This document shows positions 32,405-42,607 of a DNA stretch of 64,000 bases, one piece after another. This stretch comes from Phytophthora sp. 'mugwort' (Eukaryota > Oomycota > Peronosporomycetes > Peronosporales > Peronosporaceae). The stretch covers positions 1,302,001 to 1,366,000 of the forward strand of contig JAUCEF010000008.1 of the NCBI GenBank assembly GCA_033558025.1, in the 5' to 3' direction. Position 1 is the stretch's first letter; every line of letters begins with the position of its first letter. Below the pieces are notes generated by a model that made no database searches, was not told the origin of the DNA, and saw nothing but the letters and a program-made list of their open reading frames with translations. The translations under genes were made by a program, and so were the position numbers.

Positions 32405-33313
32405 ATGGACCAGATTAAGCTGGTGATTAGCGGTGCCGGCGATAAGGTGGCCGGCGCAGCGAGCGATGCCAGCAAGAAGTTGGCGAGCGTGACGGGCGAC
32501 AAGAAGAGCGCCGCCAAGTCGGACACCCCAGCGTCGTCTGAGTTCGACTCGCTCACCAGCACGTGCCCCAGTCTGACCAAGAAGCAGCGCATGATCGGCT
32601 TCGTGTCGTGCTTCGTGCTCGGGTATCTCGTGAGCTTTGGGGTAATAGCAATGGTCGTTGCAGTCTCATGAGGACGACAGAGTGTGGGAGCTAATGTGTC
32701 GTTCTGGCGTCGTACTTATTGGTGTTGCTCATGCCAGTCGACCTTCGCCTTGATCGCGGGCTCCGACAACGGCACCAAGTTCGGCATCACCTACAGTCTT
32801 GGCAACATCATTTCGATCTGTGGGTACGACGGGGCTTTGGTTCTAGGAGCTTGAGGTGGTGTGCGCGTTGCTGACGTTGTGTGCGCTGTCTCGACGTTAT
32901 CAGTTCGGGTTTCCTAGTGGGTCCGAAGCAGCAGGTGAAGCTCATGTTCAAGCCCGTGCGGCGTATTGCAACCGTCATTTATTTGCTCATGATCGTCGTG
33001 GTGCTGACTGTCGCCATCGCGGTTCGTACGCTGCTTTGCAATGTGAAAAAATGTTGGCGACGAAGCTGATTTTTTTAACCTTATCTTGAAATGTCAGGTG
33101 CCGGAACTCGGTCTGGTGGTGTTGTTAATGGTGCTCATCCAGTGTGGAGCTGCTGTCTGGTACATTTTTTATCAATTATTTAGACAGACTGCATGATCGC
33201 GGTTGCTAATGATCGTTTGGTGTTCCACTTGCAGGTACTCGGCGAGCTATATCCCGTACGGCCGCAAAATCCTGGCAAACATCGCCAAAAAGCTTTGCGG
33301 CTCAGTTGTCTAA
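32405..33313 (+). CDS. SFT2: SFT2-type vesicle transport membrane protein
   Basis: Five exons with GT-AG introns, all in phase: 32405-32641, 32738-32823, 32904-33021, 33098-33159 and 33235-33313, giving 193 residues. SFT2/Got1-family proteins are tetraspanning Golgi proteins acting in retrograde (endosome-to-Golgi) transport. The conserved LTKKQRMIGFVSCFVLGYL, GSGFLVGPKQQVKLMFKPVR and ATVIYLLMIVVVLTVAIA blocks match the family, with four hydrophobic segments predicted (about residues 62-84, 84-108, 120-145 and 147-165). The N-terminal ~45 residues are polar and Lys/Ala/Ser-rich. The third donor is GTTCGT, a weaker but acceptable site. The ORF at 32881-33069 is exon 3 plus intron. Start chosen as the first ATG after the initiator-like motif. 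Divergent with SKIP. Confidence 0.9.
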
Positions 33314-33334
33314 GAGCCGGCACTTGGACATTGC

Positions 33335-33340
33335 AATAAA
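33335..33340 (+). terminator. Polyadenylation signal AATAAA after SFT2
   Basis: AATAAA 22 bp after the SFT2 stop codon; the usual type of 3' processing signal. Confidence 0.6.
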
Positions 33341-33505
33341 ACGCCGAGCACAAAACTGCAACTTCTATTCCGATCCTAAATTAGGATGCTACTAAACCTT
33401 TGTTGCAAATAGAGCATACTCCATTTATTTACCTATAAGCTATGAGGAGCTATAATAGCTTCAACGTGAACGGTGACAACAGGACGGTCAAGGCCAGCGT
33501 GCCAC

Positions 33506-33559
33506 CACAAAGGAGATATGGTGTTGTGTATATACACTAGCAGCATATCTCCCTTTGTG
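33506..33559. repeat. Hairpin in the 3' flank of the transporter
   Basis: CACAAAGGAGATATG at 33506-33520 pairs with CATATCTCCCTTTGTG at 33544-33559 (one bulged base), with a 23-base loop containing TATATACAC. It lies about 20-70 bp beyond the transporter stop codon and could shape its mRNA 3' end. Confidence 0.6.
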
Positions 33560-33578
33560 TTGGAGCAGCCGTGGGCGC

Positions 33579-35042
33579 CTAGTTGTTGCCGTAATACGAA
33601 GTATTGGTGTACACGACCTCCGCGAACTCATCAGGGCAGTACTGGAAGGTCTTGTCGCTAACGATGTCAAGGAATAGGTCGTGGCCGGTTGTGTACGTCA
33701 CGTACGCGCCGAGGCAAGTGCAGACGATGATGATGAAAGCGCCAATAGCCTTCTCGTACCAGGGAGTGCGGTTCCAAAACACTTTAAGGTAAAAGAAGAT
33801 TGGCAGGATGATACACGCGAGAGAGACCGCCCAGGCGCCAACGAAGTCTGAAAAATCCATGAAATGATCCTTGAATAGAATGGCAAGGATCAGCAGAAGA
33901 AGCACAACGCAGATGCGCAGTGTCACATACTTGGCGATCACTACGGGTCCGCTGTTGTGGTATTCACGAAGAAGAGCTTCTGGAGTCAGATCGTGCTCAG
34001 CGTCAGCCATGGATGTGACGGAAAGACGGCCGTTAACAGGAGGCGTGCCGTCTTTCTCCCCGAGACGACTTTGAGGGGTGCTGATGACGTTGAAAGCCGG
34101 AGACTCTTCATCCACTGAAGGCAGGAGAGGACGCTTGTGCATGCCTAGAACCCCACGCTCGAGAATGTAGAGCACGGGGTTTAGAATGACAGACATTGCG
34201 ATGGTGATGTGAAGCTGCATGAACATGTAGGCCAACACAACAGCACCACGGTTCGCGTCCAGGTCCAGAGCTGTGCCGTTAATAGCGAACAGAAGATTCC
34301 CCGGGATCTGGCACCCGACGTACGAGTACGAAGTCTCGCCAATGATCAGGAAGCAACACGCGGCGAAGATCATGGTTGTAGCGACAACACGAGGCATGCG
34401 TTCCGGCTGGGAGTGTTCACGCTGGAGAGCGGGTACCAGCACAGCAGCGGAGTAAGCGAGCGCAAGATTACCGAACGAAGACGCCGCCTCGCTGAACTTG
34501 ATGTCTGGGTGGGGAACTGGCGGGTGGTCGTTGCCAACACCTACGGCAAGCACGGCGATAGCAATTGCATCAGCCAGTATTGTGCCTATGCAGCCAGCAA
34601 AGGCAGCGTATGCGCCTTCCTTCAGTGTTGGCGTCACGATAACAGGCAGCAGCATCGCAGCCATAATGATACTCCAGTACTGCTGGTCAAATGCACCCGG
34701 AGAGATGCCGTCGAGCAGGATGCCGCCAAGCACGAGGTAGGCGCAGGGCACGAGGAGGCACACACCGAACTGCGCGAGCAGCACGAGGTAGCGTCCGATC
34801 TTGCCGCAGCACCACTCGCCGACGTCACCGTACGTCTTGAGGTTCTTGGGAGCCGCGAGGCACACTCGGGAGATGGCAATGCACGAGCAAACATTGGCAA
34901 AACCCATAAACAGCAGCGCGATTGTGGCGATGGGGGCACCCGAACGAGCGAAGTTGGCCGGGAGACCCAGCGTTCCGATACCGTACACGGTACAGAAAAA
35001 GCTGAAGGAGATCTTGAAGTCCTCAAGAGTGAAGAACGGCAT
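33579..35042 (-). CDS. Amino acid/auxin permease-family transporter (copy 1)
   Basis: Single exon, 487 residues. The AAAP family (solute carrier-like) moves amino acids across membranes, often by proton symport. The N-terminus has FCTVYGIGTLGLPANFARSG in the first membrane segment, the family signature region. About eleven hydrophobic segments follow, separated by a long polar loop (residues about 310-370, with PSVDEESPAFNV and TSMADAEHDLTPEALLREYH). The C-terminus is polar and ends in NTSYYGNN. The start at 35042 is the first ATG, aligns with the paralogue's start, and lies about 70 bp downstream of an initiator-like CGTTCATTTCCCGTTTC (35111-35127, minus strand). It is about 80% similar by eye to copy 2 at 39531-40991 on the same strand. 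Substrate is not predictable from sequence. Confidence 0.9.
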   Translation of the reverse strand: MPFFTLEDFKISFSFFCTVYGIGTLGLPANFARSGAPIATIALLFMGFANVCSCIAISRVCLAAPKNLKTYGDVGEWCCGKIGRYLVLLAQFGVCLLVPCAYLVLGGILLDGISPGAFDQQYWSIIMAAMLLPVIVTPTLKEGAYAAFAGCIGTILADAIAIAVLAVGVGNDHPPVPHPDIKFSEAASSFGNLALAYSAAVLVPALQREHSQPERMPRVVATTMIFAACCFLIIGETSYSYVGCQIPGNLLFAINGTALDLDANRGAVVLAYMFMQLHITIAMSVILNPVLYILERGVLGMHKRPLLPSVDEESPAFNVISTPQSRLGEKDGTPPVNGRLSVTSMADAEHDLTPEALLREYHNSGPVVIAKYVTLRICVVLLLLILAILFKDHFMDFSDFVGAWAVSLACIILPIFFYLKVFWNRTPWYEKAIGAFIIIVCTCLGAYVTYTTGHDLFLDIVSDKTFQYCPDEFAEVVYTNTSYYGNN

Positions 35043-35799
35043 AGTAAACCGAAAATGTTAAACCGCCGTCCGATGAATGGAGGGGAGGGGGGCTTGTCGT
35101 CAACGGGGAGAAACGGGAAATGAACGGTCTACCAAGCCGAGTTGGTTGCGTTGAGAGACACGAACAGAAGCGGGCGGGGCCATTGGCCTTGTGTCGATCA
35201 GTGTACACTGTAGCGCTTCCAATCAGCGGAGACCTGGCTGGCCCCGTGAGCTGGCGGCTTTCGATCAGCCGATTCGTCGAGGCGCTCGGTGCCGTCTCCA
35301 TGCTGCGTGCGATACTGGTACAGGTAGCCTTCACAAGGGCGAGAAGACCACAGGAAGTCTCCGCTGTGAGCGCATTCTAGCCTTTAGGCCCGTCTCTTTT
35401 AGGATGAGAGACGGATCTGTCGACGAAAAGGGGGATGAGCGACGATGCACTGGCACAGGATGCCTCGTCGCAAGGTGGTAGTGTTGCAGGCCATGACTGG
35501 GCAGCTCACTCGCCTTTGGAAGCTGCACAAACCATGGTTTATTATGCACGGTCTCAGCTAGAAAAATCACTCCCCAATGCCCTCACCGTCGTACGCACGT
35601 CAACACTTCGGCGGTCTTCAACCGTGCTGGACCATCGCATTTGCAGTTGCGTTTCCACTTGCCAGGTACTAGTAAGTCGCGTACCGTCATCTGACTCGAG
35701 AAACTCCCCGGGTCATCCTCGATCGCGAAATGATCAGTCATTCATCCCTATTGTAGCTGCTCTTGTACAGTAACAAAGTTAGTTCGGACATGACGGCCT
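35043..35799. other. Upstream flank of transporter copy 1; no supported gene
   Basis: Contains the promoter of transporter copy 1 at the left. Short ORFs at 35120-35380 and 35435-35773 show no recognised domain. The right edge adjoins the LINE relic. Confidence 0.4.
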
Positions 35800-38700
35800 C
35801 GCCTCATGGGAGGACCTGCTAAATCGGGCATGACGATCGCGGCCAAATTCGGCTCAGAATGGAGACCGATACTTGGGGAAACCCACAATATCACGTTGAC
35901 CGAGCAAATGGAGACCGAATTCGACATGTTCGTCCACATCCCGGCCTCCCGACGGCTGTCTGAGGAAGACAACCAACACCACATGCAGCCCATAACCCAG
36001 GACGAGGTGATTCAAGCGTTTGATGCACTCAACAGGCATAAAGCTGCTGGTCCAGACGGCTTGAACAATGATCTATTCAAAGATGCGCAGGCGCTTCTTG
36101 TTCCAGCCATGGTGGTTATCGGGAATGCGCTGATAAGGGGGGCCGACCCGCCGCAGTCATTCCTGGAAGGACTTATCATTCCCCTTCGAAAGAAAGGAGA
36201 CTCGGACAACGCTATGGATTTTCGTCCGATCTCCTTGCTGCAAACAGACTACAAGGTCTTCACGAAGATACTAGCGACGCGGGCTCAGCGCGTGATAGGA
36301 AAGCCAATTGGGCGGATCCCAGCAAGGATTTGTACATGGACGGCAGATGATGAAAACAGTCATGATGATGCTGGCTATGCTCGCCACAGCGAAAAATGAA
36401 CCCGAACTCGTAGCGATGTTGAGCAGAGTCATCCTGCTCCTCGACTTCAAAAACGCGTACGACACAGTGCCTCGCGAATTCTTATTGTTAGCCCTGCTGA
36501 GCTGGGCTTCTCGAAGGAATTTATCGACATGATACGGAAGTTTCACGACGGGACCACAGCCAGGTTCCTCGTGAACGGACAGCTATCAGATCCGCAGGAA
36601 ATACTCTCTGGGATACGGCAAGGCTGTCCCCTGGCCCCCTGCTCTTCTTACTGGCAGCAGAAATTCTGGCGCTCGCCACCCAGCAAGACAGCAGGACTCG
36701 AGGGCTGAAGGTTCCAGGAACGACAGCAGCAGAGCACAATTTTTCAGCATTTGTTGACGACTCCACAGTCTTCATGCAGCAGGCAGATCAATTGCAGCGT
36801 GCAATGGCGATCGTGGAGAAGTTCGGAGATCTCTCAGGCCTCGGGGTATAACCAACCAAAAGCAAAATCATATTCCTGAACACTGCGGTGAAATTGGAGG
36901 AGTTCATGGGCATTCCAGTGCTACAGCATGGCGACACCGTCCGGTACCTAGGATACGCGGTTGGCACAGGGAAACTCACAGACACGAACTGGGCACTCCG
37001 AATCCGCAACGTGCAACGCAGACTGGCAAGGGCGACGCAACTGACGACGAGTGTGGAGTTACGTGTCTTAATCCTGAAAATCTAAAAAATGCCATCATGC
37101 TGCATTGGTGCTTCTTACAGCGGCAGTTTTTGAACTGCCCGAGTGGGCGGACAAACAGCTACGGAACCTCCACAAGCAACCATGTAACCAGTACGGAGAC
37201 CAATCGCCGCAAAATCAACCCGGCGTTGATCTTCACGCCAAAGCAAGCAGGAGGACTGGGTCTTGTCTCCATTCCAATCGCATGTAAGGTACAACGGACG
37301 AAGCATGCTATTCTCTGTCTCACGCAACGGACAGATCGTTATTCGGCGGCCTGGAAGGCCTGGGCTTTTCGAGATGCCTCACTGGGTGGGAATCAAGGGA
37401 TACCCCTCAACAAGTGCGAGCGAAGCAGCTTCCTCACAGCAAGTGAACGGCAGGAAACACCCTCCACCAACTTCTGGGCACGTGGATCGGATCAGCAAAG
37501 GCAACCAACTCGGACGTTCAACGACTACAGTCCAAAGAGTACGAGCAGCTTCTGGCCGACCCTTAAGTTGGACACGAGACGAGTAATGGATTTTGGAGCT
37601 TCCACGGGCACTGACCTCACGGGATCGGAGCATGTCAACAGCGGAAGTCAGCTTCTAGCTGACATATCTGTGGACAGACAATCCATGGATCAGGGACCAG
37701 CAGGGGGAGATGTTAACTCAGCGTAAGTATGATCCCATCCAACAATGCACAATCACAGAGCTTCACGTGCAACGCACAGGGGAACGAACGTACGTCATGG
37801 AAATCCCTCTAACAGGAAGCAGTCAGCGCCGACAAACCAAGTTGAGAAGATGGGGAATCGCGATCTTGCTGGGCTCGCCAAAACTAGCGATAGGTGAGGA
37901 GTTACAAACCTCAAGGGAGCTATACTTCCGACACCAGCCAAGCTTAGAAAATGACTACCAGTGGGTTGCGCGTGAATCAAACCGAATGGAAGGAAGACCA
38001 ACAGAGGCCGGATCAGGAGACGAAGGAGTTATCATCTTACGACAGCAGGAAGACGGCATTCACTGGAGTGCTGCCCTGACAATGTAGCAACTTAACAGAC
38101 GATAGTAGACTGCCGGACGTTTGGTAAGCGGCAGGAAGCAGTGGAAATCGTCTTCTACGCGCATCCGGTGCTACATCAGTTTCCATGGGAAGTGCCAGAC
38201 TCACAGCCAATAAGCACATGATGCTCGCACTGAAGAAGCAACCGCACAAGCGATTTAAGGGACCAGGACGAGGATTGAGCAGGACGCTAGAGCGATTGGG
38301 ACAGTCGGCAGCCATCTGTACGTGGCAAGCGGCGGCGCTGGGGCAAATGCCCAAATGATCATGGGCACATCGCCAAGAGCTCACGGAATATCAAGTCTGG
38401 ATGGCGTACAGGGTGGCGGTACGGCAGCTGAATCTCTACCATGAAGGACGGGGAGATGACAGCAGTTGCAGGAAACTGCAATGCTGCCAGGCCACAAAGG
38501 AAACCATGGAGCACATTTTATGGGAGTGCCTTGTGCGCCCAGGCATGCTGGCAGAAATTGATATGCCACTGGACAGCAGAGAAATGGGAGGTGGGAGAGC
38601 TGCAAGGCTTTCAGGCAAACTGCACTAGCAGGCAAGCACCACCAATATCCGGAGTACTCAAGGAGGAGATCAGCACAAAGTACCCGGACTCAGTTATCGA

Positions 38701-39090
38701 ACACGAGACAACCTGGAAGCGACTATGGAGCATACTATGCACCATTTGCATCACCAGTCTCTGGATTCAACGAAACAGGGTCATCTTCAGACAAAAGAAG
38801 TGACAATTGACGGAAGCGTCACCGAATTCTGGGAGACAAGTCTGAGGCAGATCAGGGCAATCGCAAAGTGGGAACGCGGAAGGCGGACATCAGGATACAA
38901 GGAACAAGGCTATGGTTCAGTCAACAACACCTAGCACGGCAACCAAGAGAGCAGACAACCAAGGCGAAACGCCGCGAACACCAACCGGACTCGAACGAGG
39001 AACCGGTGTTGCTAACCCGGCTGAAGATATACCAGACTTCCTGAACCAGTAAATAAGGCGTAATAGACCAGTGTGAATCTCTCTCGAATC
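35800..39090 (+). pseudogene. LINE-type non-LTR retrotransposon relic (5'-truncated)
   Basis: In order on the plus strand but in several frames: ITQDEVIQAFDALNRHKAAGPDGLN and FRPISLLQTDYKVFTKILA (first listed as DEVIQAFDALNRHKAAGPDG; RT domains, about 36005-36265); [18 protein letters not shown] (36320) and [16 protein letters not shown] (catalytic Asp region, 36440); GIRQGCPL (36610); SAFVDDSTVFM (the F/Y-x-DD box, 36745); and the thumb-like region VRYLGYAV. A C-terminal zinc-knuckle-like part (CQATKETMEHILWECLVRPG, about 38485) and SLWIQRNRVIFRQKK (about 38760) follow. This order is typical of Phytophthora LINEs. The endonuclease region is missing and frame changes occur near 36300, 36510, 36640, 36850 and 37085. 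It sits between the two transporter genes. No poly-A tail was seen. Confidence 0.75.
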
Positions 39091-39099
39091 TCTCTCATG

Positions 39100-39530
39100 G
39101 GAGGGCCTGCCACCAGTCGCTTCTGACTCAGAAGTTCTGTGGTACAACTGACGCTACCACCTTAAGTGTAAACGAACCTGGTCGATTGCTGTGTGGCTGA
39201 ATGTCTTCACTACGAAGACGAAGTCAGAACTGAAGAAATCGCTCCATGAGCGCTGACATTCATTACGTGCCAACTACCTTCCGGTGGTTACTCGACTACA
39301 CGTTGAAGTTTTTTTGTGTACGGAGCTTTACATCTGTATATGCATCACGATCAATGCATTATCTACATGTGCTCGGGTGGGGCACTTCAATAAGATGATA
39401 CTTTTATTTAAGCTAATATAAGAGTCTGTTTGTTACCAGGGCCAGCGTGACACCATCGTGACTTAGCGGTACTATGCATAGCAGCACTTAATCACTCGTA
39501 TTGGCGCAACAAATGCTAACCGTGGACGCT
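39100..39530. other. 3' flank of transporter copy 2
   Basis: No gene was seen. A short piece (CCAGCGTGACACC, about 39440) resembles the copy 1 3' flank (CCAGCGTGCCACC, about 33494), consistent with the transporter pair arising by duplication. Confidence 0.5.
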
Positions 39531-40991
39531 CTAGTTATTGCCGTAGAAAGTCTCGTTGGTGTACACGACCTCGTCATAGCCCGAGGGGCAGTATTGAAAC
39601 GTCTTGTCGCTCACAATGTTCAGGAACAGGTTCTTGCCCGTCGTGTACGTCACGTAGGCGCCAAGACCAGCGCAGATGACGATGATAAATGCGCCAATGA
39701 CCTTCTCGTACCAAGGTGTGCGGTTCCAAAACACCTTTAAGTAGAAGAAGATCGGCAGGATGATGCAGGCCATTGACACAGCCCAAGCACCGACGAAGTC
39801 GGTAAAGTCGACAAAATGATCCTTAAAAATAATGGCGATCACGAGAAGGATGACCACGATGACAACACGAAGCGCCATGTACTTGGCGGTCACGAGGGGG
39901 CCACTGTTGTGGTACTCTTCGATCAGAGCGTCCGGGGACAAATCATACTCGGCGTCCGCCATGGACGTGACAGAGGGACCCGCCGTATTACCAATAGTTG
40001 ACGGACGGTCCTTGAGCTGCGAAGGCGTGTTGATGACTTCAAATGCTGGAGACTCTTCGTCTAGAACAGGAAGAACAGGACGCTTGTGCATGCCGAGAAT
40101 GCCGCGCTCAGCGATGTAGAGCACGGGGTTCAGGATTACGGACATCGCGATGGTGATGTGCAGCTGCATGAACATGTAAGCCAGCACAACAGCACCGCGG
40201 TTGGCGTTGAGATCGAGAGCTGAACCACCGATCGCAAACAGAAGGTTCCCCGGGATCTGACATCCAACGAACGAGTACGAGACTGTGCCGATAATGAGAA
40301 ACAAACAAGCCGTGAAAGCCATGGTGGTAGCAACCACGCGAGGCATACGCTCAGGCTGTGAGTGTTCACGCTGCAAGGCAGGGACCAACACAGCAGCGGA
40401 GTAGGCAAGAGCCAAGTTACCGAAAGAACTGGCCACCTGACCGAAGTCAAAGTCCGGGCTAATCACAGACGGATGGTCTGAACCGATGCCGTTCACGAGC
40501 ACGCCGAGAGCGATGGCGTCGGCAAGAAGCGTACCAATGCAGCCAGCGAAGGCGGCAGCAGCACCTTCCTTGAGGGTCGGCGTCAGAATCACGGGTAGTA
40601 ACATTGCAGCCATAATGATACTCCAGTACTGTTGGTCGAAGGCGTCTGGAGAGATACCGTCGAGCAGGATGCCGCCAAGCACGAGGAACGCGCACGGCAC
40701 CAAACAGCACACGCCGAACTGGACGAAGAGCACGAGGTAACGACCAGTCTGTCCGCAGCACCACTCACCGACGTCACCGTACGTCTTGACAGTCTTGGGA
40801 GCCGCCAACATGACGCGCGAGATGGCGATGCAGGAACAAATGTTCGCCAATCCCATGAAAATAAGGGCGATCGTGGCGATCGTGGCACCCGAGCGAGCAA
40901 AATTGGACGGCAAGCCCAACGTCCCGATGCCATACACGGTACAGAAGAAGTTGAAGGCGATCTTGAGGTCTTCGGAGGTGAAGAACGCCAT
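39531..40991 (-). CDS. Amino acid/auxin permease-family transporter (copy 2)
   Basis: Single exon, 486 residues from the ATG that aligns with copy 1 (MAFFTSEDLKIAFNFF). The open frame extends 31 codons further to a TTG but without an ATG. Signature segments match copy 1: FCTVYGIGTLGLPSNFARSG at the N-terminus, VLGGILLDGISPDAFDQQYW and MLLPVILTPTLKEGAAAAFA in the middle, and IILPIFFYLKVFWNRTPWYE near the C-terminus, with the variable loop (residues about 310-370) and C-terminal tail (ETFYGNN) differing most. The shared orientation, tail and position show a tandem duplication, later split by the LINE. Substrate specificity cannot be read from sequence. No lesions are seen, so both copies appear functional. 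Confidence 0.9.
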   Translation of the reverse strand: MAFFTSEDLKIAFNFFCTVYGIGTLGLPSNFARSGATIATIALIFMGLANICSCIAISRVMLAAPKTVKTYGDVGEWCCGQTGRYLVLFVQFGVCCLVPCAFLVLGGILLDGISPDAFDQQYWSIIMAAMLLPVILTPTLKEGAAAAFAGCIGTLLADAIALGVLVNGIGSDHPSVISPDFDFGQVASSFGNLALAYSAAVLVPALQREHSQPERMPRVVATTMAFTACLFLIIGTVSYSFVGCQIPGNLLFAIGGSALDLNANRGAVVLAYMFMQLHITIAMSVILNPVLYIAERGILGMHKRPVLPVLDEESPAFEVINTPSQLKDRPSTIGNTAGPSVTSMADAEYDLSPDALIEEYHNSGPLVTAKYMALRVVIVVILLVIAIIFKDHFVDFTDFVGAWAVSMACIILPIFFYLKVFWNRTPWYEKVIGAFIIVICAGLGAYVTYTTGKNLFLNIVSDKTFQYCPSGYDEVVYTNETFYGNN

Positions 40992-41750
40992 TATTGTCAC
41001 GAAGTTAAACGCCTGACTGTCTCGACTCTTGAAGCTGCGGCTACTGAAGACCGGAGCAAAACGACAAGTGGACGAGTCTGACAAAAAGGCTCAAGACCCG
41101 CAATTAATTTCCCTGCGAGCAAGAGAACCAGTTGACGGACTTGCCTCTGCTCCAGTCATGATGGCGTGCCAATCATCGCACACGCAAGCACGTGTGGGCA
41201 ACGCTGACTGGACAGCTTGCTCTGCTGCGATAGGTTAAGTCGGCGGCGCCGGCTCCATCTTGCCGACGTTAGTGAACCGGTCATAGACTGCGACGTCCAT
41301 GTGCATCGAAAGTCTCACCAGGTGACGCGGGGCCGTGCCGGACACCGGATTGGCGGCGGCGGTGCAGACAGCGAAGTCTCTGTCCGCCCCTAAACCCGCC
41401 TCATTTTGTGATTTGATGCACAAGAGACAAAACCATGTAGACGAGAAGATGGGCAAGAGTCAAAGCTGAAGTTACTCAGCCGTTTCTCACACTTGCTCTT
41501 TGTATTCTGCATAGAAAAACATACATACGGTTTCCTGTGCACACTCGAGACGGATCCCATGATCCCTCCGATTATAACAATACCGGTTTTCTCGGGCGAG
41601 CTGTACAGACAACGACGCAGAAATCTGGCACCGCTTCCATTTAAAATGCAATCTTTGGTCTCGACAAAAAGATCCGGCACCGGATTTGATTCGTACAAAA
41701 AATGATCGAAATTACATTGGGTATGCATTGATTAGGAATTGCTTACGGAT
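40992..41750. other. Upstream flank of transporter copy 2; no supported gene
   Basis: The right part adjoins the left terminal repeat of the second MULE. The small ORFs at 41235-41456 and 41390-41728 show no known domain. Confidence 0.4.
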
Positions 41751-41754
41751 TGGC

Positions 41755-41893
41755 TAAGGGTATTTCCCTGAATGTGGACCTAACACTTGCAATTTCCCCC
41801 AATGTGGACCTTTCCCTCAGTGTGGACCCATCAGCAAACCTTAGATGGCGCACACTACCGGGGGCATTCGTCTCACAAACAGCTCCATGTACG
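41755..41893 (+). repeat. Left terminal inverted repeat of MULE 2
   Basis: Pairs with the reverse complement of 44561-44718; shared landmarks are TAAGGGTATTTCCC, TGTGGACCTAACAC and GGGGGCATTCGTCTCACAAA. Confidence 0.8.
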
Positions 41894-42607
41894 ATCTGAG
41901 CCTTGCAAGGGGCAGGGCGGTTAAGGTTAAGGCGCATTCTAGATATGTAAGTCCGGATTGAAGAGCTGCTTGAGTCGACCCTGGTTGGCGAAGAGAGTGA
42001 GGGTTGTATGAAGATGAAGGTGAAGGTGGTAGTGGCTGAAGAGCGCCGAGGAGATGTCTCCCCGCAAAGCGAGTCAAGGACAGGTTGGGTTATGTGGGCG
42101 AAGCCATATCGAATTAAAACCTTACGCGCTCGTATGGGATCGAAACAACATGTAACATTGGTGCCATCGGATATTGTAGGACGATCATTGATGTGTACTG
42201 GATTAAGTTCTTATGCTAGTGTCTTTAACGTGATTCACGACAGTATAAAGGCAATGTTGAGGCGATTTGTGCTGTCGGTGTTCTGAGGTTCCGCCGCCTC
42301 GAGAGAAAAATCGCCTCTGCCCATTTCGCTTGGCGTGTTGGCTTCTGCAACGTGATCCACCAGTGCCCTACAACTCATCACTGTTAAGGTCCATGGCGGG
42401 GGGTACTTCCAAAGAATCGATACCGTTTAACTCGGCTACACGGTCTTCGCCTTCTAGTTGGTGAGCCGAAATTTACTGTTCGTCCTACTCGAACGTGTGA
42501 ATTACGCACTCCAAAAGCGTGATATGGACATGTAGCAATATTGTGTTTATTTGGTTGCTTGCACCCTCTGCACTTATACGTTTTCCCCCCGCTTGGTTCA
42601 CCTCCAC

